Source: Lithospermum erythrorhizon (Eukaryota; Streptophyta; Magnoliopsida; Boraginales; Boraginaceae). From it: 64,000 nt of DNA. A program made the position numbers and the translations under genes. Each line of letters starts with the position of its first letter. Position 1 is the stretch's first letter. The notes beneath the pieces were generated by a model. That model was not told the origin of the DNA, made no database searches, and saw only the letters and a list, made by a program, of their open reading frames with translations. This document shows positions 39,478 through 50,668 of this stretch, piece after piece. The DNA lies in assembly GCA_019722365.1 (NCBI GenBank), contig JADFUC010000758.1, positions 1,178,001 through 1,242,000 on the forward strand. The letters run 5' to 3'.

Positions 39478-40503
39478 TGAAGAGCAAAAGGTAGTAGCGT
39501 CCGTCCATGTTTTCGTGGATATGGTTCCACCCACTATGTGTCACCTTTTGTCATTCCACCCACTCGACATAGTTTCACCCTACCAATCAAGCAACTCCGT
39601 CCGTTTGACAGCTAGTTTAACTGTTATCTCATTATTTGTGGGGCTGAAATGTAATATTTAATTAAATTAAGCCCCAAGCGGGGGTATACTCATAATTTGG
39701 CAAAAATTGAAACCCATCTCTTAAATAAAGCCCTTATTACATATAAAATAAGTAATAAAAAATCTTATTACATATAAAATAATTAAACTTGACATAAAAT
39801 TGAATTTGCTCGAAAATATAAAATAAGAAAAGAGGAAAGAATACTTTGTATTAATTAAGAATAAATAACCAAATCATACAAACATAATTATCTGATACTC
39901 AAATTAGAATATAAAATATTTAAGTGGATTGATGTTTCCTTTTTTTTATAGATAATATGTAAATACATTAATGATTTACCTTTCGATTTATATTTGCCTT
40001 TAAATTAACATTAAAACTACAAATATTCTTATGTGAACGACAAACGAAATAAAAATAAATTATGAAAACAACCAACAACTTATAAAATAATCCGTATCTA
40101 CTAAATTACCAAAAATTCAAATACTATCGATACCCAATTCGTCCACATCTAACTTCACGGCCTCCTCCACAAGACCCGTTTCATCATCGGTGGCAACTTG
40201 CACCATAGACAGATGGTATGTGAAGAGGCGTCGGGAGTAATTTGTGAACTGAGTTGTTGAAGTCATTGATTTTAGGGAATGAGTTTTAATTTTTGCCAAA
40301 TTATAAGTAGACCCCCGTTTGGGCTTAAAATTAATTAAATATTACATTTTAGCCTCACAAACAATGAGATAACGGTCAAATTGACAGAGTGAACTGAATG
40401 GTAGGGTTAAACTAAGTCGAGTGGATATAATGATAAAAAATGACATATAGTAAATTAAACCATAACCACGAAAAATATGAATAATCACTCATACTTTTGT
40501 ACT
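39478..40503. mobile_element. Mutator-like non-autonomous element, about 1.03 kb
   Basis: Long terminal inverted repeats of about 225 bp lie at roughly 39478-39725 and 40270-40503. Matching blocks, allowing for orientation, include ttttcgtgg, cactcgac.tagttt, gttatctcatt, aatgtaatatttaatta, cgggggt and ataatttggcaaaaatt. AAAATAAAA flanks both ends (39469-39477 and 40504-40512), a 9-bp duplication of the size Mutator makes, though it is low-complexity. The middle has duplicated cttattacatataaaataa and no transposase. The element ends about 110 bp before the CobW start codon. Confidence 0.8.
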
Positions 40504-40611
40504 AAAATAAAAATCCAATACAAACCCCTAAAACCTCCCAAACCAAAAAACAATTAAAACACCACATCCATAGCAAGCAGTGAAGCACCTCCAAACCCCA
40601 AAAAAACATCA

Positions 40612-43600
40612 ATGGCATCATCCATTTCAATGTCTCTAGACATAGCTACAACCTTCTTTCAACTATCCAAGAGAACCCCATCATCTCTTTCCACCTTTTC
40701 CACCACTTTTTGCCCCCAAATTTGGAAAAGAAATAAGAAGTCCACTGTTTCTGTATTAGTCAATAATAATAATAATTCAAGAATGGTTAAAATCAACAAA
40801 AATACATATGCATCATTGAATAAACATTTTTCTTGCAGTTTCTCAGCTTCTGCTACTACAGCTTCAGCTCCACAAACTGAGGATTCTGATGTTTTGACTA
40901 AAATACCCCCTGATGATAGAATTCCAGCTACTATTATTACTGGCTTTTTGGGCTCTGGGAAGGTATTTTATTCATTTTAACTAATATTTGAAGCTCGGAG
41001 ACGTCGTATTCATATAGCCGACCCCACTTATTTGGGATAATGCTTGGTTTGGTTTGGTTTCACAAATATGTAAAGAAGTTATTTAGACTTTGGTTATGTA
41101 ATAGATAAATGAGTGTTGTTTTGTTTATGTTGTTATAAAAAATGTGATTTCTAATAGATAAATGAGTGTGGTTTTGTTCATATTGTTATAAAAATGTGAT
41201 TTTTATCTGATTACTACAGTAATAGTTATGTACTTTGTAGTAATATAATTGGTTCTGTTGACTAGGTTGAGCTGTATTAGTAATAATATAATCAAAATTA
41301 TTGACTAGATTGTGCTGTGTTAGTAAGGAAATGCAAAAAATGGTTCTTGATGATATTTTGTTTCTAAAGAATTGAACTTTTTTTGTCGAACTATTCGGTG
41401 GTGTTAATAGACTGTCAGACCTGAATTTTATTTGTCCTGATATTCCTTCTTCTGATAAGGCATGGTATTCGAATTGTACATTTCCATTTTGTATTGAATT
41501 TTTGTTCATATCCAATTTCAATTCGTATAAGTCTTTCTTCGAGGCATTTGTGTGGCTTAGTATGTTATTTTTCATAAGTAACCCCACCCCACCTGTTTGA
41601 TACTATCTTGTATCAGAAAAATAAATCACGATGGACATAAAACTCCTGCCTGCAACAGATCATTAGTTGCATAGAATTTGTAATTGTGAAACTAGATCAT
41701 GAAAATTCCTATTGAGAATTTCCGACATTTTGCACTTGAGTACATGTCCTGTTTTGATGCAGCATCATATTAATAACAATGAGGTTATGATAAACTGAAA
41801 ATTTATGTTGGTACTAGATTATATTTTATGACTAGGAAGAGCCACCTCTCTCAAACTAATGTATTTGTGATATATTTCACTGACAGACAACTCTATTAAA
41901 CCATATCTTGAATGAAGACCATGGCAAACGGATTGCTGTAATTGAAAATGAGGTTGGTGCTTGACTAGTTTCTTTCTTTTGACTATTTATAAGTTGCATT
42001 GTTATAAGATTGTTACACTCATGTACAGGAAACCTGAAATGACATGTAGTAATATCTTAATATGTATACCTAAACCTTATCTCATACTTTTCTGCTTTAG
42101 ATAACTGATTTGTTACCATGGTATTGTAGTATGGTGAGGTGGATATTGATGGTTCGTTGGTTGCTTCAAAGACAACTGGAGCAGAGGATATCGTCATGCT
42201 CAATAATGGATGTCTATGTTGCACGGTTAGGGGTGACCTTGTTAGAATGATAGGAGAATTAGTCAGTAAGAAGAAAGGGAAGTTTGATCATATTGTTATA
42301 GAAACTACTGGTAAGAAAATGAAGGGCAACATTTTTTTTTTTTCTCCTAAGTCAACTATTGGGTTTTTTCCAGCGGATTTGTATGTTTCTGCATATAATG
42401 CTAATCCTTTGACATCTTTATCAATACTGATTGTTGCAGGATTGGCAAATCCAGCTCCCATCATTCAAACATTTTATGCTGAAGATCAAATTTTCAACGA
42501 TGTTAAATTGGATGGTGTTGTCACTTTAGTTGATGCTAAACATGTTGGTTTCCATCTTGATGAGGTTAAGCCTAAAGGTGTTGTCAATGAAGCGGTGGAG
42601 CAAATTGCTTATGCTGACCGTATTATCATAAACAAGGTAAACTTTTGATTATTTTAGAAAGTATAGAATATTAATATATTTTTATACCTGTTAGAGGTGT
42701 AAATCATGAAGTAGGCTATACCTAAATGTTGATATATTCATTGACATAATGATGTGTTCGAAGTTAATAATTGTGTACTAATGTCATTCAGACTGATCTT
42801 GTTGGTGAGCCTAATGTTGCTTCTGTGGTTCAACGAATTAGGGTAATACATCGGTCCTATTTTATTTTATACTACCTTTTACTATTATTACCACCAGAGA
42901 GCATATTCTATCTTAACTCTATATGAGATCCTAAAATTTGATACTTTGATCTGTTGAGAGCAGGGCATAAATAGTATGGCTCAATTGAAGAGGACTCAGT
43001 ATGGAAAAGTTGACTTGGAATATGTTCTTGGAATTGGAGGATTTGATCTGGAAAGGTTATATCTTATTCCCTGTTCCATACTAGGAACTTCATTTATTCT
43101 TCCTCTCCTTTTATGTAGTTGCTATTGCAACCTTTCCTATATTCCTTACAGGTTTTTTATGCACATTTATTATTTTTAGCTCAAGCTCTTATGGTTTCTA
43201 TGGAATGAAAGTTCATATTTCCCTTCTCAGGCTATCAAGAGCGAGAGAAAGTTTCAATACTTAGTTTTGAGCTCTTAAACATTTCTTTGAATCTGAATAT
43301 GCACCCTTTATGGATTTGGGGGTAGGCTTTGAATTCTGTTTAAAAAATTGATGTAAAGATGATTTAACAGTTCAATTCTATGGATATCTTACTAATTTTA
43401 CACCTAAATTTAAAATGCTAATATTGATCTTTCAAATATCCATTCGATCAGAGATCAATTTTTTGAACATATAACGTATTTAAAGAACAAATGGGTCCTT
43501 GATGTTCATGTGACATTTAAGTTCTTTTAATTGATGGCAATGGAATTTTTCAAACTAATAACATTAAATGGTTGTGCAACTAGGATTTTTTTTTAACACC

Positions 43601-45520
43601 AAGAAAGCATGCACTATTGATGTACCCAATTAACTGTACAACTTGGCTATAGATTATAGAATACTGAAGTTATAATACAAGGAAAAAAATTTGTCAGTTT
43701 ATTTTTATTTTTTATTTCTTAAAAGCTAAGTACATGTTGACACATATAATCAATTTACAAACCTGACATTATATTTGGTGTCTTGAAGAATTGAGAGTGC
43801 AGTTGATGCTGAAGGGTCCAAGGATGATCATGATCACCACCACCACCACGATCATGACCATGGCCATGATCACCACCACAACCATGAGCATGAACATGAA
43901 CATGAACATAAGCACAGCCATGGTAAGGATCATTCATTTCCATTTCAGGAGTATTCAAGCAAAGGCTTTTCTTTTGGTTATTGTTTGACAAGGGGAATAT
44001 GGCTTGTGCATTTGTGACTATTCACGTAGAACAAGCGTCATATCTGCTCTGCATTTAATTGGTACATACTTAGCTTATCATGCTTAGAGGAGAAGACTGT
44101 GTCCCTTGCTTTTCGACTAAATTTTATCAGAATGATCTGGGGGCTAAAATTGGTTATTCAACAAATTATGTAGCTTAAATAAGAACTGAGGCGTATCATG
44201 TAATCCTTTGAAATGAACACAATGTCTCTTTGATATCCTGAAAGCAGCTACCTACGAAGTGTCTTCTGCCTCTAGACTCATTCCGAAGTTTTGCCTGGCA
44301 CGTGGGTTTGGAAACCTTTTAATTATAATCTTTTGAGTCACATTGCAGATCATCATGCCCATGATCATACGCATGATCCTGGTGTTTCTTCTGTCAGCAT
44401 AGTTTGTGAAGGAAGTTTGGATCTTGAGAAGGTCTGTTCGATGCTCTGTTTCTTTAAATATGTTGTCTTAGCTATCTATTTGAGAAAGAATATATGTAAC
44501 CTTGGAAAGTAAGATTTTTGTTTTTAGATGAAGAACTTACTTTCATCTTGCAGGCCAACATGTGGTTGGGTACACTATTGATGGAAAGAAGCGAGGATAT
44601 ATACAGGATGAAAGGCCTTTTATCAGTTGATGGGATGGAGGAAAGATTCGTCTTTCAGGTGACAACTCTATGCATACATTCATGGTTCATGACTCTGATA
44701 TACCCAGGCTGTTTTAGTTCTAATATGCAGTTTTAGCTTGATGGAATAAAAGATAATCTGATCTATTTTCTTCGGAAAGTAGCTGCAGGAAAGCTGACAT
44801 TGAATTCTCACACACTATACATGTAGTTGCTTCGATCACCCATAACTTCAGGAAGTTTTCCCCTGAACCCTTCGAATCTAAATTTGAGTGGCATAGTTAC
44901 ACTTCTTTCCTAATGTTGCATTGGGTTAAGGGTCGTTTAAATCATTAGCTTAATTGGTTTTCCACGTGAACGTTGATTAGTATCTATGAATTTGATTTCA
45001 TTAGATGCCAACTAAGAAAAAGCTGACCTTAACCACTTCTTTCAAATGCATTATTGCAGTCTGAATTGCATTTTTAATTATTAGGTTAGGATTTGCCAAA
45101 ATTGTTAATATGGTGGAGTTGAACCAACCTGTGGTCTAAGTGTCTAACTAAGATTCAGAACTGTGTTTGAAGTCTGCAGTCATATTTGATCCAGGGTTAA
45201 TTTTTGCAACCTCTGTTTATCAATTTCTTGATGACCTGCAATCTATTTTCAGATGTCAAATGTCATAAATAGATTTGAAGAGTAAAGAATTCATGTTTTT
45301 TTTTACGTCGAGGGTAGTTTATTACATGTGCAATTTTATCCGAGATTGTTCTGAAATTTGTTGTTTACATCTTTATCTGCAGGGGGTCCACGATATATTT
45401 CAAGGTTCACCAGATAGGCCGTGGCAACAAGAAGAACCAAGAATTAACAAAATCGTCTTCATAGGGAAAAACTTAGACCGAACGGAATTAGAGAAAGGTT
45501 TTAAAGCTTGTTTGATGTGA
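40612..45520 (+). CDS. CobW/COG0523 metal GTPase, plastid-targeted
   Basis: Ten exons give 465 residues: 40612-40962, 41887-41952, 42130-42310, 42440-42636, 42792-42842, 42964-43055, 43789-43922, 44349-44431, 44554-44658, 45383-45520. The N-terminal ~90 residues are rich in Ser, Thr and Asn, like a chloroplast transit peptide. The GTPase has Walker A (GFLGSGKTTLLN, across the exon 1-2 junction), the metal-binding GCLCCT motif, and NKTD for guanine. Before the C-terminal CobW_C domain sits a long His/Asp/Glu-rich insert made by exons 7-8. Family members load or store metals such as zinc; a plastid metal-chaperone role is inferred. It resembles Arabidopsis At1g15730 and its paralogue PTAC17. 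Intron 1 carries two tandem duplications. Confidence 0.93.
41101..41206. repeat. 53-bp tandem duplication in CobW intron 1
   Basis: Copies at 41101 and 41154 both start atagataaatgagtgt and end atgtgatttyta, differing at a few bases. Confidence 0.85.
41238..41320. repeat. About 40-bp tandem duplication in CobW intron 1
   Basis: Copies at 41238-41277 and 41278-41320 share tagtaa(taa)tataat, ttgactag.tt and gctgt.t. They are more diverged than the neighbouring 53-bp pair, so the two duplications are separate events. Confidence 0.75.
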
Positions 45521-46109
45521 TCTCATTGATGGTTGCAAATGTATTCTGATGCAGAACAACTTGAATCATTGTACACCCAAGGAGAAGCATATTTTTGCCA
45601 ATTTTTATGAAAAAGAATCCTTATAATCCATCAGTTATCTTTCCTTTGCTTGTGGAGTGTGAAACTGTATGATTATACTCCGTACTTAATGGTACCTCTA
45701 TCCATTTGGATTCCAGGTTTTGGCTTATGAATCAACTTTGTTATCGTGTTTGTGCCTTGCGCCGTTGCACTCCTATAATATATCCGCGTCGCACCCAACT
45801 TTCGATTGGCTGTGTTTCTCCTCTGGGCTGAATACAAAAATATGACGATGAAGTACACAGATCACTACTATCCAATCTTTATATTACAAATCCTTTGCAA
45901 AACTAGCCCCATGGAAATGACATTTGCAACTACGGACTCACAAATTGTATACAAAGTTAACCATAAAAAGAGTTAATACTCTACTACATCTACCTCTACA
46001 ATTTCTATCGCCAATGCCGTTAACTCGGCTTTTCTCAGGACAAACGGAAAACAAGACGACAATAGGATTTAGCCGGTAGGTTCAATGCAAAAGGCGTAGT
46101 GGGGACATT
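45521..46109. other. Convergent 3' flanks of CobW and UXT genes
   Basis: Tail-to-tail spacer of 589 bp that should hold both 3' UTRs. No other feature was recognised. Confidence 0.6.
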
Positions 46110-47411
46110 TCAGTAAGCTCTTTCTGCTGGAAGCTCTAGCAACTCCCGGATTCCTTCACATACCTGTTCAGCAGCCACCATGATTTTATTGTAAATCGAG
46201 AAATTGAAATACGCATTATGACTAGGACAAATGCATATTAGCGTCACTGGATCCTCTTTGGGATGCTGCCAATTGATACGTGTGTCCGTGGTAATCTTTT
46301 CAATTTTAATAAAGTATCATATATCATTTTTTCAATATGATAAATTAGCATTATTGGAACGAAATCTTTTTGAAAATTACACAACAGAATAATAGAAACT
46401 TTACCAGTTTGATCTGAGCTTTTATTGACGCGATTAGGCGAGTGTACTCCTCTATTTGCCTATAAGGTAATACATGAGAACTTGAGAATTAAGAACTGAA
46501 CAAGGAAAAACGATGTGAAGCTGACCATACCTTTCAATTCTTTCTTCCCTTGTTTTTATGTAGTTTACAGCTTCAGACCAAGTGAATTCCACAAAAAAAC
46601 CAAGTCCAACATCTACAAATATGCGCCTTGTATCTGGTCTGAGGGGGAAAACCACAATGACAGCACATGATAAAATCAACACAAAAAATGGCATACTGAT
46701 GCACATCAACAGTTAAAACAAATGTGTTTCGGATGGATATCGAAGTACATACACATCAGCCTGAGCATAGACTTCAGATCCAATATTGACCATTGTCCTC
46801 AGACTAGTTACACTATTATTCTCCAGATTCTCAATGTTTTTCTTGAGGTCGGAGCTACAAAGTGTCAAGTTAAGGAACTAGCAAAAATCAGTCAACATCC
46901 GAAAAAATTGCCAGAATGGATTAGAGATTATCTATAAGTCAATCCCCAAGCTATTCCCCTCCACCACTGAGCAAAAAATCGAGTCAGACTGAATTAAGCT
47001 ACTGATCCACTGCCCAGTCCACAGAGGCTTCGACTTTGAACTTGATGAGGCGAATAGTAGAATTCAGTATAGAGAAGAAGCAAAACCAAAGATTCAAGAA
47101 TACCGCGGAAAGACGCAAAAAACGTTACAAGGATACAAAATCTTTTGCTGTTCGAAAACCTTGTCCCTGCAAATCATGTAAGAATTTAGTTATTACAGAA
47201 GAAATGTTTTGTATTGTGATTGGGACACCAGTATATCTGGTAGTTACACAATAATATATCTCCAAATAAAGAAAAAGAAAGAAACATAACATAAAGAAGA
47301 GAGAAATAGAAAGAGTCACCTCTCAGCAATTGCACGAACAAGATCAGGTTTCAGGCGACAATCCACAAACTCCTCATATCTCCGTATCTTCTCTTCACTG
47401 ATGCTACCCAT
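46110..47411 (-). CDS. UXT: UXT-type prefoldin alpha subunit
   Basis: Six exons on the minus strand give 146 residues: 47320-47411, 47137-47166, 46753-46854, 46531-46638, 46405-46459, 46110-46163. All junctions keep frame. The protein starts MGSISEEKIRRYEEFVDCRL, has a first coiled-coil helix, the central hairpin with IGSEVYAQADVPDTRRIFVD and GLGFFVEFTWSEAV, then a second helix ending at an EGIRELLEL segment. This is the UXT (ubiquitously expressed transcript) form of the prefoldin alpha family at its usual length of about 150. UXT belongs to prefoldin-like co-chaperone complexes (URI/R2TP) in animals; a similar plant role is inferred. Exon 2 is a 30-bp microexon, easily missed by gene finders. 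Confidence 0.9.
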
Positions 47412-49430
47412 TGAAACCTGGCACATAGCAACACAACCAACCTCAAATTTAGATCTTTTATCCACGTGAGGGGTATACATATAGCTAGGATGAAAAATGT
47501 CCAAGGAAGCTAAGCCATTTAATCACATCTATGTATACTGTATGACATAAAATTGCATGACAAAATTAGTGACATAACCAATGATGGTAGTCCCATACAC
47601 TAATAGTATTGACAATATTTATGATGTTGGAATGCAAAAGGTCACTCATGTTTGTGAGGGATTTTGGGGAAACTTGGTGATACATTTATTCGTTAGGCTG
47701 TTCTTCTTTTGTGTACCACAGTTGGTTCCACCTGCAAATCTGCAGTACATGGTGGTACACATGCATTGTGCAAATCCACAGGCAGATAAATACAATAAAA
47801 TTTCAACTAGTGGACACAATAAATCACGAGAAAACGAACTTGAACGAAACAAAATGCAACATTTTGAACAATATTGAGGTTCCGATGATTCGTGATTGAC
47901 CGAAGCACTTAATGTAGCATTGTAATTATGATACACTTCCAAAAATCTGTTCATCCTGCACCTCAGATAATTAACAAATTAACTAATCATTTCAAAGATT
48001 TTTTTCAAGCTAATGATGACAATTCATTGTTTCAAAAGCATCTATAGCCAGACATATCATAGTATGTGTCTTAACAACTCTATGAAGTATTTCTACCCAC
48101 GGAAAAAGCGTGGTAACATTAACCTATCAAAATGGCTCACGCATCACGACATTAGCTACACTTCTTTTCTTTTGTGAAATAGTAAATAATTGTTCCTCCT
48201 TCGGTCAATTTGGAAGCTTGACGCCATTATGTCGCGGAGAGGTAGATTAGGTATCTTTGGGAAATTCTTTGTTCATTAAGTTTTTTGTTCATTAATGATC
48301 AAAAATACAAATTATATCATTTTATGATATATTTTCTTTTTCTTTTGGCACATTTTAGGTAATACGTATTATTTTCTCAAAAAAAATTTCATTAATGTCA
48401 ATTATATAAACTTGTTTTTAACTTTTATTAATATGTCTTAGGTTGTTCCATTAGATTTTAGTGCGTATTCTAATTAAAGTATATAGAATAATTTTTGGTA
48501 CATAAAAAAAAATTAAGAATGGTACATTTAATATGGTGCATCATTTTACATTGAAATTGGAAGTACGAAACAGAAGTTGTGAATAATTTTAGCAGTCTGT
48601 GTGAGTGAAGCTTCAAAGCTATAAGCGTGTCCTTGACGGTACTTTTCGGAGTTTCTAATATGACATTTATATAGATATATGACACAAAATTAGTAATAAT
48701 TGTAACCATTAGTTGAATTATTCCCTCTTTATAACATCAAAGAACATCCAACAATAATTCCAAACGGAAAAAGTACATAATTAAAGATTATCCAGATAAT
48801 TGACGGATTCTTAACAGATCATATAAGCCTAATACACTCAAAAGGTCAATGTCGATTAATGTACATCAAACAATCTATAAAAAATATAATAGATTTAGAA
48901 TATAAATCATAATTAAAACAGAAATCAAACAATTTATAAAACAAATTAACTATAAAACATATTATTGAAAAAATAAAAATAAATTATAAATTAAAACAGA
49001 TTATAAATTAGCTATAAAACATAAAATTGAAAAAATATAAAACAGATTATAAATTAAAAATAGATTTAAAAATATAAAATAGATTATTACAAATTAAATC
49101 AAAATATAAATATAAATCAAACATAAAAAGAAATGTAAGCATAAATTAAAGTTAATTACAAAAGCATAAATTAATGTTAAAATAAAATCAACTTTCTAAA
49201 ATTAAAACATAAATTAATGAAACTACAGAAATTAAAACTTAAGGAAGAATGATACCTGGCAGCGACGAGGTGGCGACGAGGTGGCTTGATTTGTGATGGA
49301 CGATTGAGAAGAAAAAATGGTGGAGAAAAGAGAGAGAAAGGGGAAAGAGGCTCAAAAATCTGATCTTTTAAGTTCGGGTTTTAAAAAGGATTAGGTTAAA
49401 ACTCAATTAAAACTACGCATTCATAAAAAC
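47412..49430. other. Upstream region of UXT and A-rich intergenic DNA
   Basis: The part near 47412 is the UXT leader and promoter. From about 48830 to 49200 the plus strand is extremely A-rich, with recurring words like ataaattaaaacagattata. A G/A-rich purine stretch (about 49310-49350) follows. No coding gene is supported. Confidence 0.5.
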
Positions 49431-49478
49431 TGCTATAGCGCCGCGACCACGACTCGCTATATCGAACGATAGCGGCAG
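49431..49478. repeat. GC-rich stem-loop in AT-rich DNA
   Basis: TGCTATAGCG and CGATAGCGGCA face each other around CGCGACCACGACTCGC. Such GCTATAGCG words are typical of CACTA-type subterminal repeats, but no element borders were found. Confidence 0.4.
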
Positions 49479-49629
49479 TAAATAAAAAAATGAGCAAATA
49501 TGTGATCATATATATGGGGAATGTTGGCAGCAAATGGTGGTGGTGGTTCGAGAGAGGAGGTAAAAGGTGGTGGAATATTTGTGCTAATATGTATGTGTGG
49601 GATAATTAAATTGTTGCTATTTATTTCAA

Positions 49630-50198
49630 GTTTGAATATTTGGGATGATTTTTGTGTGTTTTTTGTGTTTGGATTGGTATAAATTTTGAATCTTTGGGAT
49701 AATTAAATTGTTGGTATTTATATAAAGTTTGAATATTTGAGCTAATTTGTGATAGTTTATGTGTTTGAATTGTTGGTATTGGTAGAAAATTTGAATCTTT
49801 TGGCTAATTTGTGTGTTTTGGAATTGACACAGCAGGGCGAGGTTGATGCGAGATAATAAGGCGGGAGAGCGCCGATTTGGAATTGCGGTTGGAATAATAG
49901 AAATCGAAATGTTGAGAGTAAGTGGAGTCAGCTCAGCCCAAGGTGCTAAGCGAGGCAACTCTTGACCCGCTCCTCTATGTATATGAAGAGTTAGAAGCTG
50001 AGATGATAAGAACATTCGACACATTAGCATCCTAAAAAGGCGAAGGATGTATTCAGTGGTCTCTGGCTCCTGGTTACATTCCTCGAAGATCTTTTGAAAT
50101 CCGGAAAGATTGCCTCATTTCGGATTATAAAAGTTTGAATGGTTGAACTAATATATGTGTTTTTGTGTTTGAATAGTTGGTGTTGGTATAGTTTGTGA
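49630..50198 (+). repeat. Inverted copy of H+-PPase intron-1 repeats
   Basis: The sequence contains ataaagtttgaatatttgag, gataattaaattgttggta, ttggtagaaaatttgaatct and gtttgaatagttggtgttgg, which match the reverse complement of 55175-55470 inside H+-PPase intron 1. The copy lies beyond the 3' end of the H+-PPase gene in the opposite orientation and is interrupted by an unrelated insertion at 49827-50125. Confidence 0.8.
49827..50125. mobile_element. About 299-bp insertion of unknown origin
   Basis: This block interrupts the inverted H+-PPase intron copy between gaattg and tataaaag. Its base composition is more balanced than everything around it, with words such as gagtcagctcagcccaaggt and gctcctctatgtatatgaag. 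I do not recognise a protein or RNA. Organelle-derived DNA is possible but was not shown. Confidence 0.45.
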
Positions 50199-50668
50199 AA
50201 ATGATTGCGTGATGGATAAAATTGGTAAGTTGAGAGTCAATTACGTGTTTTAATGAATAATTTCACAATTTGTAGTATGAAGGATGTAATTAATACAGTA
50301 ACATTTATGTTGATGGAGGTAATTGAGATTTTTAATAATAATATTTTTCAATGAATCACTTAAAAAAGATAACCATCATTATAATGAACCCTTTCTTTAT
50401 AATGAAAAATGATAACATTTCATAATATGAAAAGATTTCCCCAACAAAGATGGACTAGTCTAAAATAGAACTTTTCTGCTCTACCATAAAGACCAACAAA
50501 TGTCTTCTTTTACAAAGATATCATCATTATCACCATCAAAATATATCTCACTAGAGGCTAAACTTAAAGACAGCAAGAGTATGCGATAATCGACAAAAAC
50601 GATAACCGAGAGATACAGTTACAGAGCCTGAAGTAAAACACTCGTAGGCATGTCCCATGCTCCGATAC
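50199..50668. other. 3' flank of the H+-PPase gene
   Basis: AT-rich region expected to hold the 3' UTR and polyadenylation site of the minus-strand H+-PPase gene. No other feature was recognised. Confidence 0.5.

Noticed and set aside
40117..40299. Minus-strand 60-codon frame in the Mutator-like element
   Set aside because: It starts in the terminal inverted repeat and has no known domain; kept only as a possible captured fragment in the findings.
41186..41587. Minus-strand 133-codon frame in CobW intron 1
   Set aside because: It covers tandem repeats in an intron and resembles nothing; its composition is intronic.
49626..50030. Minus-strand 134-codon frame
   Set aside because: It runs through the repeat arm and the 299-bp insertion, which are unrelated sequences, so it is a chance fusion.
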